Positions 49,009-57,692 of a stretch of 64,000 bases of DNA are shown here, piece by piece. Made by a program: the position numbers and the translations under genes. How positions within the stretch are numbered: position 1 is the stretch's first letter; each line of letters opens with the position of its first letter. Source of the DNA: Salinimicrobium gaetbulicola (GTDB taxonomy: Bacteria > Bacteroidota > Bacteroidia > Flavobacteriales > Flavobacteriaceae); NCBI RefSeq assembly GCF_042676025.1, contig NZ_JBHTJP010000035.1:806001-870000 (forward strand), written 5' to 3'. Under the pieces are notes generated by a model. The model saw only the letters and a program-made list of their open reading frames with translations, was not told the DNA's origin and did no database searches.

Positions 49009-50298
49009 ATGCTTTTAATCTATACACAAAAGATCACCCCGCGTATTACGTATGTGTTTAAGCATGTCTGTACCCGTATTTTGGGGATCCAGGTGGGCTT
49101 CACCTCCAAGATCGAAGAGTTTGTAGCGCATGAGGGGATGAAGTTGTCGTACGGAAAACAGAGCCTCGCAAACGAAGTCTTTATTCAAAACGTTGATCTT
49201 CTGTTGGAGCAGGGGATGACAGATCTGGAAGTGAAAGTGCAGCAATGGGATGATGTTCCTTGTTTTTTTTCTGTGTCAGATAACAGTTCACTCCCGTTCG
49301 ATATTTTTGCAGCTTCCTTTTTCCTTTTGAGCAGGTATGAAGAATATTTGCCACATGTTAAGGATATAGAGGGAAGGTTCCCTGCTTCGGAAAGCCTTGC
49401 TTTTCAGGAAGGATTTTTAGAGAAGCCCGTTATAGATATTTGGGCTTATAAATTCAGGGAAGTACTTAAAGAGAAATTTCCTGTTTATGATTTTCCTGAA
49501 AGAAAATACCTTACAGAAAATATAATATCTGTTACTGAAGCTTACTGTTATAAAAAGAAAGGTGCGGTAAGGGTCTTGCTTGGTTTTTTGGAGGATATTT
49601 TTCAGCTGAAGGCTAAATATGTGCTTCACAGGATCCAGGTAATGATGAAGTTGAAACGGGATCCTTTTGATGTTTATGACAGAATACTACGGTTTCTTAA
49701 AAAACATGGTATTCCCCTGAAGTTTATGTTTCAGGTAAGTGATTTTTCAACTCACGACAGGAATATTAACCATAACAGGCTGGAATTTCAAAGTTTGATA
49801 AAGTCGGTGGCAGATTATGCCGAAGTGGGGTTGCAACCCGGTTTTTTCGCTAATCAAAAATTCAGTTTTTTGAAGGAAGAAAAGACGAGGCTGGAAAACA
49901 TTTTAAAGAGGCCGGTCACCAGTGCTATAAATAATAAATACAATCTGTTGCTGCCAGATACTTACAATCATATGGTGGAACTGGATTTCCAGAATGATTA
50001 TTCTATGGGCTTTCCTGAAAAAATAGGTTTTAGAGCCGGAACCTGTACGCCGTTCTTGTTCTATGACCTGAATTTTGAGATCACTACCCCTTTACTGCTT
50101 CACCCATATGCCATCAATATTCAGGCGATGCAGAAATTAAAAGAAACTGAAATTGAATATAAGGTTCTGGAAATAAAACGACAAGTCAAACTTGTGAACG
50201 GTACATTGATTTCAGTCTTTTCAAACCAGGATTTTTCGGAGTACTCTAACGCTAAAAGGAATAGGAATATATTAAAGATCGTAAATGAAATTTACTGA
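49009..50298 (+). CDS. Polysaccharide deacetylase-like protein (DUF7033-type N-terminus)
   Basis: A 429-residue protein in two parts. The N-terminal half (about 1-190) resembles the domain seen before polysaccharide deacetylases in flavobacteria (FDIFAASFFLLSRYEEYL, then FLEKPVIDIWAYKFREVLKE). The C-terminal half (about 200-429) resembles a NodB-like fold (FQVSDFSTHDRN, EVGLQPGFFANQ, IGFRAGTCTPFLFYD). I do not see the full Asp-His-His metal triad, so enzymatic activity is uncertain. No signal peptide is present. It follows radC after 11 bp and overlaps yjjG by 14 bp. Confidence 0.7.
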   Translation: MLLIYTQKITPRITYVFKHVCTRILGIQVGFTSKIEEFVAHEGMKLSYGKQSLANEVFIQNVDLLLEQGMTDLEVKVQQWDDVPCFFSVSDNSSLPFDIFAASFFLLSRYEEYLPHVKDIEGRFPASESLAFQEGFLEKPVIDIWAYKFREVLKEKFPVYDFPERKYLTENIISVTEAYCYKKKGAVRVLLGFLEDIFQLKAKYVLHRIQVMMKLKRDPFDVYDRILRFLKKHGIPLKFMFQVSDFSTHDRNINHNRLEFQSLIKSVADYAEVGLQPGFFANQKFSFLKEEKTRLENILKRPVTSAINNKYNLLLPDTYNHMVELDFQNDYSMGFPEKIGFRAGTCTPFLFYDLNFEITTPLLLHPYAINIQAMQKLKETEIEYKVLEIKRQVKLVNGTLISVFSNQDFSEYSNAKRNRNILKIVNEIY

Positions 50299-50974
50299 GG
50301 TACAACACATATTTTTTGATCTGGATCATACCCTGTGGGATTTTGATAAAAACTCCGGTCTTGCTTTTAGTTCCATCTTTGAAAAGAACAGCATCGCTGT
50401 GGAATTAGAAGTTTTTCTGGAAAAATATACTCCCATTAATGCCAATTACTGGAAACTTTATAGGGAAGATAAGGTTACGAAAGCAGATCTAAGATACGGC
50501 CGCTTAAAGGAGACCTTTGACAGCCTTGAGATCAATGTCTCCGATGATCAAATTGATCGTCTGGCTATAGATTATATTGAGCACTTACCCAATCACAACC
50601 ATTTATTGGAGGGGACTATTGAAATACTTGATTACCTGCATCCTCGCTACAAATTACATATTATCACCAATGGTTTCAAAGAGGTGCAACATCGAAAGAT
50701 GGAAAGCTCCGGAATTCTTAAATATTTTAACAGTATTACCACTTCAGAAGATGTGGGAGTAAAGAAACCGCACAGGCAAATTTTTGAAGTGGCCTTAAAA
50801 AATGCTGCTGCACGAGTAGAAGAAAGCATCATGATTGGGGATAACCTGGAAGCAGATGTTATGGGTGCTCAAAACTTCGGAATGCCCGCCATCCTTTATA
50901 ATTATTACCGTCAGGAGATCCAGGGAGATTTTCATCAGGTGCTGAAAATGAAAGATTTAACTAAATATTTTTAG
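50285..50974 (+). CDS. yjjG: HAD-family noncanonical pyrimidine nucleotidase, YjjG type
   Basis: A 229-residue HAD phosphatase with the nucleophile motif FFDLDHTLWDFDKNS (Asp12 nucleophile, Asp14 acid/base). HIITNGFKEVQHRKMESSGI is motif II, GVKKPHRQIFEVAL motif III and IMIGDNLEADVMGAQNFGM motif IV. It removes phosphate from unusual pyrimidine nucleotides. The start overlaps the upstream gene by 14 bp, indicating translational coupling. The downstream lipoprotein gene has its own promoter. Confidence 0.9.
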   Translation: MKFTEVQHIFFDLDHTLWDFDKNSGLAFSSIFEKNSIAVELEVFLEKYTPINANYWKLYREDKVTKADLRYGRLKETFDSLEINVSDDQIDRLAIDYIEHLPNHNHLLEGTIEILDYLHPRYKLHIITNGFKEVQHRKMESSGILKYFNSITTSEDVGVKKPHRQIFEVALKNAAARVEESIMIGDNLEADVMGAQNFGMPAILYNYYRQEIQGDFHQVLKMKDLTKYF

Positions 50975-51005
50975 CAATAACTCTTTCTCAAGTCCGTTAA
51001 GATTG

Positions 51006-51013
51006 TAAATTTG
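51006..51013 (+). promoter_or_regulatory. -7 element for the lipoprotein operon 51019-53782
   Basis: TAAATTTG, an exact match, ends 5 nt before the ATG at 51019, so the mRNA should be leaderless. Confidence 0.6.
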
Positions 51014-51018
51014 CCCCC

Positions 51019-51564
51019 ATGAAAAATCTTAAAGACTTGTTAAAAGTCCCCCTGCTTTCGATTGTCTTTATTTTAGTATTGACCTCTTGTGTAAAAGATG
51101 TCGAATTGGATCAGATAGATGAAATCCAGCTTACGCCTACAGCAGTCATCGATCTTTTAGATTTTACCCTGGAAGCCGATCTTTTAGCTTTTGAACAGCA
51201 AGAAACCATTGGTTTTGATCGGGAAGTCACCTTTGAGGTGGTTACAGATGATCTTAAACAAAACGTTACGAGTGTTGACTTGTTTTTTGACACCACAAAT
51301 TCCCTTCCACGAAAGTTTCAAGCTACTTTATATTTTATGACCGATAGGAATAGGGTTAATCACACTATTTCTTTTGATATACTTCCCGGAAACAAGGAGA
51401 CTCCTCAGATATCGACTTTGAAGGAGACTATTGAAGGAGAGGCGCTTAACGCTCTTAATGAGTCCAGTAAGATCAAGATCAGGATGGAAATGGATCCGGG
51501 TCCCGGTGCTACCGAAGGTCAGCTTCAGCTTCTGTCAACTGCGGCTTACAACTTCGAATTTTAA
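51019..51564 (+). CDS. Hypothetical lipoprotein
   Basis: A 181-residue lipoprotein with lipobox LTSC (Cys24) after a basic, hydrophobic signal. The mature part is beta-rich, with regularly alternating segments (VTSVDLFFDTTNSLPRKF, ATLYFMTDRNRVNHTISFDI, PGNKETPQISTL) and ends AAYNFEF. I do not recognise a named family. It is followed after 2 bp by an outer-membrane-type gene and then by a third, so it is the head of a three-gene envelope operon. A near-leaderless promoter lies directly upstream. Confidence 0.75.
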   Translation: MKNLKDLLKVPLLSIVFILVLTSCVKDVELDQIDEIQLTPTAVIDLLDFTLEADLLAFEQQETIGFDREVTFEVVTDDLKQNVTSVDLFFDTTNSLPRKFQATLYFMTDRNRVNHTISFDILPGNKETPQISTLKETIEGEALNALNESSKIKIRMEMDPGPGATEGQLQLLSTAAYNFEF

Positions 51565-51566
51565 AA

Positions 51567-52937
51567 ATGAAAACTGGCTGGGTAATTTTATTGCTCCTGA
51601 CGGTGTTTGGCATTTCAGCGCAGAATAAGCAGTTGCTGTACAATGTGAATTCCCTTCCGCAGAACCTAATGACCAATCCCGGGGGTGAAACCCGGTTTGA
51701 TATGCATGCGGGACTTCCTTTTTTCTCTCACCTTTCTTTTTCCGCGGGTTCTTCAGGAGTGAGTATGTATGATATTTTTGGAGGGAAGGAGTCAGATGTC
51801 AACGAGAATATCAATAATTCTTTAATTTCTATTACTGATAAAGATTTTTTCAGTGTGCGAGATCAGATCGAATTGGTCTTTCTGGGTTGGCGTGATAATA
51901 GTCAGAACTATTTCTCTGTCGGAGTATATCAGGAGACCGATGTATTCGCCTATTTCCCTAAGGATATTGCTGTATTGGCCTGGGAGGGAAACCAAAATCA
52001 GAAGAATTTCCATCTTTCAGATCTGGCTTTTACCGGAGAAGTGTTGAACGTTTTTCATTTTGGCGCTACTCATTATTTTTCAGAAGACTTGAATATAGGG
52101 GTGAGAGGGAAGGTCTACTCCAGTGTTTTTAATGTTAGAAGTGTGGATAATAAAGGGGATTTCTTCTCTTCGGGTAGTTCTGCCAATAATGTCTCCAGAC
52201 CAATTCTTCGGAAAGTTGATATTCTGGTTAAAACTTCAGGTCTTGATCCTTTGTTGAATTCTGAAACCATGACCGACAAGGAATTGCTTGGGCAGTTTAA
52301 GAGTCAGGCGTTTTTAGGGGGTAATATTGGCTTCGGAATAGATCTTGGTTTCACTTATTTTCTTGATAAACACTACCGCATTACCGGAAGTATCCTGGAT
52401 CTTGGGATGATCAGTCATTCCGAAGATGTCAAAACTTTCAGATATTCAGGGGAATTCGATGCCACGTCTCAAAGTACCCTTGATCCTGATCATCCGGATA
52501 GTGGAGAACTTGGGGAATATTTTCAGGAGGAGGAGCTCGGTGATCCATATGTGAGTTTTAGGCCTGTAAAATTAAATGCCTCCATAGATTATGGTTTTGA
52601 GGAGGAGTTGGAGCCTTGTAAATGCAGGGAGCCGATTGGCAGGAGGCGGTATTTGAATCATGTGGGATTCCAATTATTCAGTATGAAACGCCCCAAGGGT
52701 TTTGTTCATGCAGCTACCCTTTCTTTTGATCGAAAGTTCTCTGATAATTTCTTCGGAAAGCTGACTTACACGGCAGATGCTTTTTCCTTTTCCAACATCG
52801 GACTTTTGTTATCGGGAAGATTTTCAAATTTTAATCTTTATCTTGCTGCTGATAACCTTCTGGATTATCCCAATCTGGCCAAGGCCAGAAATGCTTCTGT
52901 TCAGGTTGGCTTCCAGTTCATATTTAATAAAGGATGA
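51567..52937 (+). CDS. DUF5723-like outer-membrane protein
   Basis: A 456-residue exported protein with a signal peptide (residues 1-18, ending GISAQ) and the DUF5723 type of pattern: LLYNVNSLPQNLMTNPGG near the start, then LPFFSHLSFSAGSSGVSMYD, and a barrel-like body rich in aromatic, alternating strands (FGIDLGFTYFLDKHYRITG). The C-terminus ends on a strand (NASVQVGFQFIFNK). It should be an outer-membrane beta-barrel of unknown function. It lies 2 bp after the lipoprotein and overlaps the next gene by 4 bp. Confidence 0.75.
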   Translation: MKTGWVILLLLTVFGISAQNKQLLYNVNSLPQNLMTNPGGETRFDMHAGLPFFSHLSFSAGSSGVSMYDIFGGKESDVNENINNSLISITDKDFFSVRDQIELVFLGWRDNSQNYFSVGVYQETDVFAYFPKDIAVLAWEGNQNQKNFHLSDLAFTGEVLNVFHFGATHYFSEDLNIGVRGKVYSSVFNVRSVDNKGDFFSSGSSANNVSRPILRKVDILVKTSGLDPLLNSETMTDKELLGQFKSQAFLGGNIGFGIDLGFTYFLDKHYRITGSILDLGMISHSEDVKTFRYSGEFDATSQSTLDPDHPDSGELGEYFQEEELGDPYVSFRPVKLNASIDYGFEEELEPCKCREPIGRRRYLNHVGFQLFSMKRPKGFVHAATLSFDRKFSDNFFGKLTYTADAFSFSNIGLLLSGRFSNFNLYLAADNLLDYPNLAKARNASVQVGFQFIFNKG

Positions 52938-53782
52938 AAAATGGCATTTTAGGATTGATCTTGATCCTGGGAATTTCTTTCTCGAGTTTTGGTCAGAATC
53001 TTGGCGAGTACCGGTATGTAAGTGTTCCCGATAAATTTGAATTTCAGAAGTCAGAAAACCAATATAAGTTAAATGCGTTGACCGCATTCCTTTTTGAAAA
53101 ATATGGTTTTGAGCCTATTTACAGAATGAGGGTTCCTGCCGGGACAGATCCATGTTCCATTGTAGAAGCCGATGTTATAGATGATTCAGGATTTTTCACG
53201 ACTAAAGTTTACGTCACGCTAACAAACTGCAGAAATGAACTTGTTTTTACTTCTCAAACCGGGGCAAGTAAAGAGAAAGATAATCAAAAGGCATATCACG
53301 AAGCTTTACGGGAAGCTTTTAAATCAATAGAGGCTCTTGAGCACAAATATGAAGAACTGCCTGCTGAGGTCATAATAGATCCTGTAGTAAGTGCAAATGA
53401 GCGTTCGAACGTTTCTCCAGATTCTATTGAGGATATTGAAGTGATTGTAGATCCCGTGGTTTCTGCGGAAGAAAGGGATGCATTGAAAAACGAAATAAAT
53501 AGAGAGAATGCTGAAAAAGCTTCTTTTGAAGATACTTATTATGTAAATGGATCAGAGGTGTATAAGCTCAGTAAATCTCCTTCGGGTTTTGATTTCCTCA
53601 AAGAGGCCTCTCAGGAAAAATGGGCGGAACTTGTAAGATCTAACGGGGGGGAGTATTATCACTTCTCTTCAGAAAAAATGAAAGGAATAGCCTTTTTTGA
53701 CGGGAATGGTTCACTCGTTGTCGAATACATTGAACCGGTTGCCGGCCAGTTGGTCACCCTTATTTTCAGAAAGAGGAATTAA
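52934..53782 (+). CDS. Hypothetical exported protein
   Basis: A 282-residue protein with a signal peptide (about residues 1-20, ending SSFGQ). The mature part starts NLGEYRYVSVPDKFEFQ, a pattern met in flavobacterial hypothetical proteins, and includes GTDPCSIVEADVIDDSG and DNQKAYHEALREAFKSIEAL. An acidic middle segment repeats IDPVVSA / VDPVVSA (about 148-180). The last 80 residues form a second compact part. The function is unknown. It overlaps the DUF5723-like gene by 4 bp and converges on rarA with a 4-bp overlap. Confidence 0.7.
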   Translation: MKNGILGLILILGISFSSFGQNLGEYRYVSVPDKFEFQKSENQYKLNALTAFLFEKYGFEPIYRMRVPAGTDPCSIVEADVIDDSGFFTTKVYVTLTNCRNELVFTSQTGASKEKDNQKAYHEALREAFKSIEALEHKYEELPAEVIIDPVVSANERSNVSPDSIEDIEVIVDPVVSAEERDALKNEINRENAEKASFEDTYYVNGSEVYKLSKSPSGFDFLKEASQEKWAELVRSNGGEYYHFSSEKMKGIAFFDGNGSLVVEYIEPVAGQLVTLIFRKRN

Positions 53783-55056
53783 TAACCGTATTTATTTTTC
53801 CACCGTTTCTTTAAAAATTCACGTTGGGCATTTTCCCTTTGATTATTTCCGGGCTGGAATAAGGTCGTATTGGCGATTGCATCAGGGAGGAATTCTGCTG
53901 CAGCGAAATTACCTTCATAGCTGTGGGCGTATTTGTAAGCATCACCGTACCCTAGATCTTTCATGAGCTTGGTAGGAGCATTTCTGATAGATAAAGGAAC
54001 CGGAAGGTCTCCGGTTTTTCTAACCAGGGTTTGTGCCTCGTTAATAGCTTTATAAGAGGCATTACTTTTAGGCGAAGTGGCCAGGTAGATACAACACTGA
54101 CTTAAAATGATCCTTGATTCAGGGTATCCAATAGTGGAAACCGCCTGAAAAGTATTGTTGGCCATGATCAAGGCGGTTGGATTGGCATTGCCGATATCCT
54201 CACTTGCAAGGATCAAAAGCCGTCTCGCAATGAATTTCACATCTTCACCACCCTCGATCATGCGGGCTAGCCAGTAAACTGCCCCATTGGGATCACTGCC
54301 TCTGATCGACTTAATGAATGCCGAAATGATGTCGTAATGTTGTTCTCCTGTTTTGTCATAGAGAACCGTGTTCTTCTGCACCTTTTTGAGAACCATTTCA
54401 TTGGTGATCTCAACTTCGTCTGAATTTTCGGAAGTCACCAGTAATTCAAAAATGTTTAGGAGTTTACGGGCGTCTCCTCCGCTTAATCTTAATAAGGCTT
54501 CAGTTTCATTGAGCTTGATCTTTTTTAGCTTGAGGATCTCATCCTCCTTCATGGCGCGATCCAGCAATGCGATAAGATCGTCTTTTGAAAATGAGTTTAA
54601 TACGTATACCTGGCTTCTCGAGAGTAATGCGGGGATCACTTCAAAGCTCGGATTTTCGGTAGTGGCTCCAATCAAAGTGACCCAGCCTTTTTCCACTGCG
54701 CCTAAAAGTGAATCTTGTTGGGATTTACTGAATCTGTGGATCTCATCTATAAACAGGATAGGATTTTTGGTGGTAAACAAGCCTTCACTTTTCTTGGCTT
54801 TTTCGATCACCTCCCTAACATCCTTTACCCCGCTACTGATCGCGCTTAAGGTGAAAAATGGCCTGTCAGATTCGTTGGCGATAATATTAGCTAAAGTTGT
54901 TTTTCCTACTCCCGGTGGCCCCCAAAGTATCATACTGGGGATAATGTTATTCTTGATTTGTTGGCGAAGGGCGGCATCAGCTCCCACAAGATGTTGTTGA
55001 CTTAAATAGTCATCTAAGGTACGGGGGCGTAAACGTTCAGCTAAAGGTTTATTCAT
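53779..55056 (-). CDS. rarA: Replication-associated recombination protein A
   Basis: A 425-residue AAA+ ATPase acting at stalled replication forks. Walker A GPPGVGKTT is at residues 46-54 and Walker B FIDEIHRFSK at about 100-110. ATTENPSFEVIPALLSR is sensor 1, and the conserved SGGDARKLLN follows. The C-terminal RarA/MgsA domain has GSDPNGAVYWLARMIEGGED and ASEDIGNANP. Start at ATG 55056, since an upstream ATG would only add YFYSM. It is divergent from the rhomboid gene. Confidence 0.95.
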   Translation of the reverse strand: MNKPLAERLRPRTLDDYLSQQHLVGADAALRQQIKNNIIPSMILWGPPGVGKTTLANIIANESDRPFFTLSAISSGVKDVREVIEKAKKSEGLFTTKNPILFIDEIHRFSKSQQDSLLGAVEKGWVTLIGATTENPSFEVIPALLSRSQVYVLNSFSKDDLIALLDRAMKEDEILKLKKIKLNETEALLRLSGGDARKLLNIFELLVTSENSDEVEITNEMVLKKVQKNTVLYDKTGEQHYDIISAFIKSIRGSDPNGAVYWLARMIEGGEDVKFIARRLLILASEDIGNANPTALIMANNTFQAVSTIGYPESRIILSQCCIYLATSPKSNASYKAINEAQTLVRKTGDLPVPLSIRNAPTKLMKDLGYGDAYKYAHSYEGNFAAAEFLPDAIANTTLFQPGNNQRENAQREFLKKRWKNKYGY

Positions 55057-55214
55057 GCTGTAAAAATACAAATTTGGCAGGGGAGGATGAAATTATTGAG
55101 TTCTTTTAAGATTTCATTTCATGACTTCATGTCACAAAAATGTTCGGTCCGGTGTTCTTGGTTATAGGAACCGCTTTTCTTGGCAGAAAAGAAAATATTG
55201 GCTACTTTTTTGAG

Positions 55215-55967
55215 ATGAAATCTCATATGAAAAGAAAAGTTGAGCATCACGATCCATTTGTGTTCACTCCGGGTGTTCTAGGTTATCCATTGGCCTTTGT
55301 TTTGGCTATTTGGATCGTATTTTGGATCGAGATAAGATTTGGTTTTGATTTTACCAATTTCGGGGTGTACCCAAGGACTTTGGAAGGTTTACGAGGAATC
55401 CTGGCTTCTCCTTTCATTCATAGTGACATGGAACATCTCTTCCATAATACTATTCCCTTGTTAGTTTTATCTACCTCTCTATTTTATTTTTACAGGAAAC
55501 TGAGCTGGAAGATCCTTTTATACGGGCTTCTTGTAACCGGGATCTTAACATGGTCTATTGGCAGGCCTGCATTTCATATTGGAGCAAGCGGTATAATATA
55601 TATGCTTGCCGGGTTCTTATTCTTTAAAGGAATATTTTCTAAATACTATCGTTTGGTTGCTCTCTCGCTCATCGTAGTATTCCTATACGGGGGATTATTA
55701 TGGTATGTAGCGCCTATTGATCCCAAGATCTCCTGGGAAGGTCATTTATCCGGTTTGGTTACCGGGCTTCTCTTTGCTCTTGTTTACAAGAAAGATATCG
55801 TGATTACTCCAAAATATGAGTGGGAGAAAGAGACCTATAGGGAAGAAGATGATCCGTTCATGAAACATTTTGATGAAAACGGGAATTTTATTGAGCATCT
55901 TAAGGAAGAAGATGAAGATCCTGAATACATCTATCACTTTCGGAAAAAAGAGGATCCCTCTGAATAA
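55215..55967 (+). CDS. Rhomboid family intramembrane serine protease
   Basis: A 250-residue membrane protease with six predicted membrane helices. The catalytic serine lies in HIGASGIIYML (GASG near residue 123) and the histidine in SWEGHLSGLVTG (near 175). The helix 2 His/Asn region is SDMEHLFHNT. It should cleave transmembrane proteins within the inner membrane; the substrate is unknown. A longer frame starts at 55140, but ATG 55215 gives the family-typical N-terminus. The C-terminal tail is acidic and hydrophilic (EEDDPFMKHFDENGN). It is convergent with rlmB. Confidence 0.88.
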   Translation: MKSHMKRKVEHHDPFVFTPGVLGYPLAFVLAIWIVFWIEIRFGFDFTNFGVYPRTLEGLRGILASPFIHSDMEHLFHNTIPLLVLSTSLFYFYRKLSWKILLYGLLVTGILTWSIGRPAFHIGASGIIYMLAGFLFFKGIFSKYYRLVALSLIVVFLYGGLLWYVAPIDPKISWEGHLSGLVTGLLFALVYKKDIVITPKYEWEKETYREEDDPFMKHFDENGNFIEHLKEEDEDPEYIYHFRKKEDPSE

Positions 55968-55980
55968 AAACTCTTATGGC

Positions 55981-56715
55981 TTAGAGGCGCTGACGTACCA
56001 CTTCATACAAAAATGCTCCGCAAGCTACCGAAACGTTCAGTGAGCCAATAGTTCCCATTAATGGAAGTTTAGCCTTCTCGTCCACGATCTTTAATACCGA
56101 TGGGGAGATGCCTTTTCCTTCATTTCCCATTACAAGAGCTAAAGGTTGTGAAAGATCTTTAGAGTAGATAAGGTCATCTGTCTTTTCTGTTGCTGCTACC
56201 ACTTTGATATCTGAAGACTGCATGTAGTAAATAGCATCTTTAATGTGATCTACTTTTATTATGGGCACTTTAAAAATAGCACCTGCTGAGGTTTTTACGG
56301 TATCAGCCGTTACCGGAGCGCCGCCTTTTTTCTGAATGATTATTCCATCCACTCCACAACATTCTGCGGTACGAATGATAGCTCCAAAGTTCCTTACATC
56401 ATCTATCTGATCGAGAAGCAGGAATAGGGGAGAAGTTTTTTTCTCTAAGGTCTGAGAAACTACTTCTTCTAAACTGGCGAATTCTACCGGTGATATTTTA
56501 GCTACTACTCCCTGGTGGTTTCCTTTTGCCAACCTGTTAAGTTTCTCTACGGGGACGTAGGAAATATTATAGCTCTCCTGTTTAAGATGTTGCTGTAATT
56601 CCTGGAAAAGGTGACCGCTAAGTCCTTTTTGAATAAAGATCTTGTCTATGGTCTTGTTGTTCTGAAGGGCTTCAATAACGGCTCTAATTCCGAAGATGGT
56701 AGTTGTATCTGTCAT
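55981..56715 (-). CDS. rlmB: 23S rRNA (guanosine-2'-O)-methyltransferase RlmB
   Basis: A 244-residue SPOUT methyltransferase that methylates a guanosine of 23S rRNA. The N-terminal substrate-binding domain (about 1-75) is followed by the knotted SpoU domain, with DQIDDVRNFGAIIRTAECCG, KTSAGAIFKVPII, LVMGNEGKGISP and GTIGSLNVSVACGAFLYE. A -7 element (minus strand, 56727-56720) ends only 4 nt before the ATG, so the transcript is predicted to be leaderless. It is convergent with the rhomboid gene. Confidence 0.93.
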   Translation of the reverse strand: MTDTTTIFGIRAVIEALQNNKTIDKIFIQKGLSGHLFQELQQHLKQESYNISYVPVEKLNRLAKGNHQGVVAKISPVEFASLEEVVSQTLEKKTSPLFLLLDQIDDVRNFGAIIRTAECCGVDGIIIQKKGGAPVTADTVKTSAGAIFKVPIIKVDHIKDAIYYMQSSDIKVVAATEKTDDLIYSKDLSQPLALVMGNEGKGISPSVLKIVDEKAKLPLMGTIGSLNVSVACGAFLYEVVRQRL

Positions 56716-56719
56716 GCAA

Positions 56720-56727
56720 CAAAGATA
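56720..56727 (-). promoter_or_regulatory. -7 element of rlmB
   Basis: The minus strand reads TATCTTTG (TAnnTTTG), ending 4 nt before the rlmB ATG at 56715. Confidence 0.5.
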
Positions 56728-56760
56728 GATTTAAAATTTATTTTTCCTGAAGAATAAAAA

Positions 56761-56783
56761 AACCATCTCTAGTTGAGATGGTT
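56761..56783 (-). terminator. Terminator of the hypothetical gene 56809-57486
   Basis: AACCATCTC / GAGATGGTT with a 5-nt loop; on the minus strand a T-run follows. Confidence 0.75.
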
Positions 56784-56808
56784 CTTATTATAAAATGAAA
56801 GTGTTGTC

Positions 56809-57486
56809 TTAAATCATTTCGACGGCTTTCTTTAAATTTTCCACTCGTTTAATGTTTCCGCTTATTTGATCTTTTTCTGCCGGAGTCAATTCCAAAAGTT
56901 TATAGATCTTTTTCTTGCTATTTGGAACTTCGATCAACATGTTAGTGTCGGTCATGAAATAGAGTTCATCTTTAATCGCTATCTTCTTTTCATAAAGGCC
57001 TAAAGAAGTGCTAGACTGCACATCTTTTATTTTAAGTTCATAAATGCGTACAAGGTCAAATTTATTCCCATTGGCTAACACCTCAACGTAATTTTTACTT
57101 CCAGGGGTAGTCATGTTTGGATTAGGGATAAAACTTTGTTCCTGTTTAATAACTTCTAAAATCACCTCTTTTTTGAGAAAATACACTTCATTATCAACCT
57201 TCATTTCAAACTTATCTGTAAACAGGTTATAATTACAAGGTAAACTGAAATTAAGTCCTTCCTCCTTTAGGTTGGTTCTCACTACACAAGTTGGCCAATC
57301 GTCAAACAGGTAAACATCTCCTCTTATTTTATCTGAGTATTCACCGGCATATACCTTATCAATACGTTGTAGGGCAAAATCATCTATATTATTTGATAAC
57401 ATATTACCAAGGGGACCAGTATCCCTTTGGACCTGAGAATAACTAATTGAGGTTAAAAGAAAAATAACAAACAGAATTTTTTTCAT
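56809..57486 (-). CDS. Hypothetical exported protein
   Basis: A 225-residue protein starting at ATG 57486, which gives a clean signal peptide (MKKILFVIFLLTSISYSQ) and cleavage near residue 18. A longer frame starts at 57561 but would add a 25-residue odd tail. The mature protein is beta-rich and ends LELTPAEKDQISGNIKRVEN, a possible helix. I recognise no family. It has its own terminator and lies behind the susD terminator, so it is a monocistronic gene of unknown role. Confidence 0.7.
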   Translation of the reverse strand: MKKILFVIFLLTSISYSQVQRDTGPLGNMLSNNIDDFALQRIDKVYAGEYSDKIRGDVYLFDDWPTCVVRTNLKEEGLNFSLPCNYNLFTDKFEMKVDNEVYFLKKEVILEVIKQEQSFIPNPNMTTPGSKNYVEVLANGNKFDLVRIYELKIKDVQSSTSLGLYEKKIAIKDELYFMTDTNMLIEVPNSKKKIYKLLELTPAEKDQISGNIKRVENLKKAVEMI

Positions 57487-57640
57487 TGAAATAAAGATTA
57501 AGTGATTTATGATTTTGCTTTCGGAAATATAATGTTTTATTTCAAAAGTAGATAATTTCATATCTAAATCCTTAAAAATTTAGTGTTTTAGAAACTGAAT
57601 TTTTAAAGTTGGTTTTAATTTTAGCGACTGCTGTAATAAA

Positions 57641-57670
57641 AAAAGGGTTGCCAGTATAGGCAACCCTTTA
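57641..57670 (-). terminator. Terminator of susC-susD
   Basis: AAAGGGTTGCC / GGCAACCCTTT with a 6-nt loop and a T-run on the minus strand, 23 bp behind the susD stop. Confidence 0.85.
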
Positions 57671-57692
57671 GAGTATAAGGAGATATATCGAA

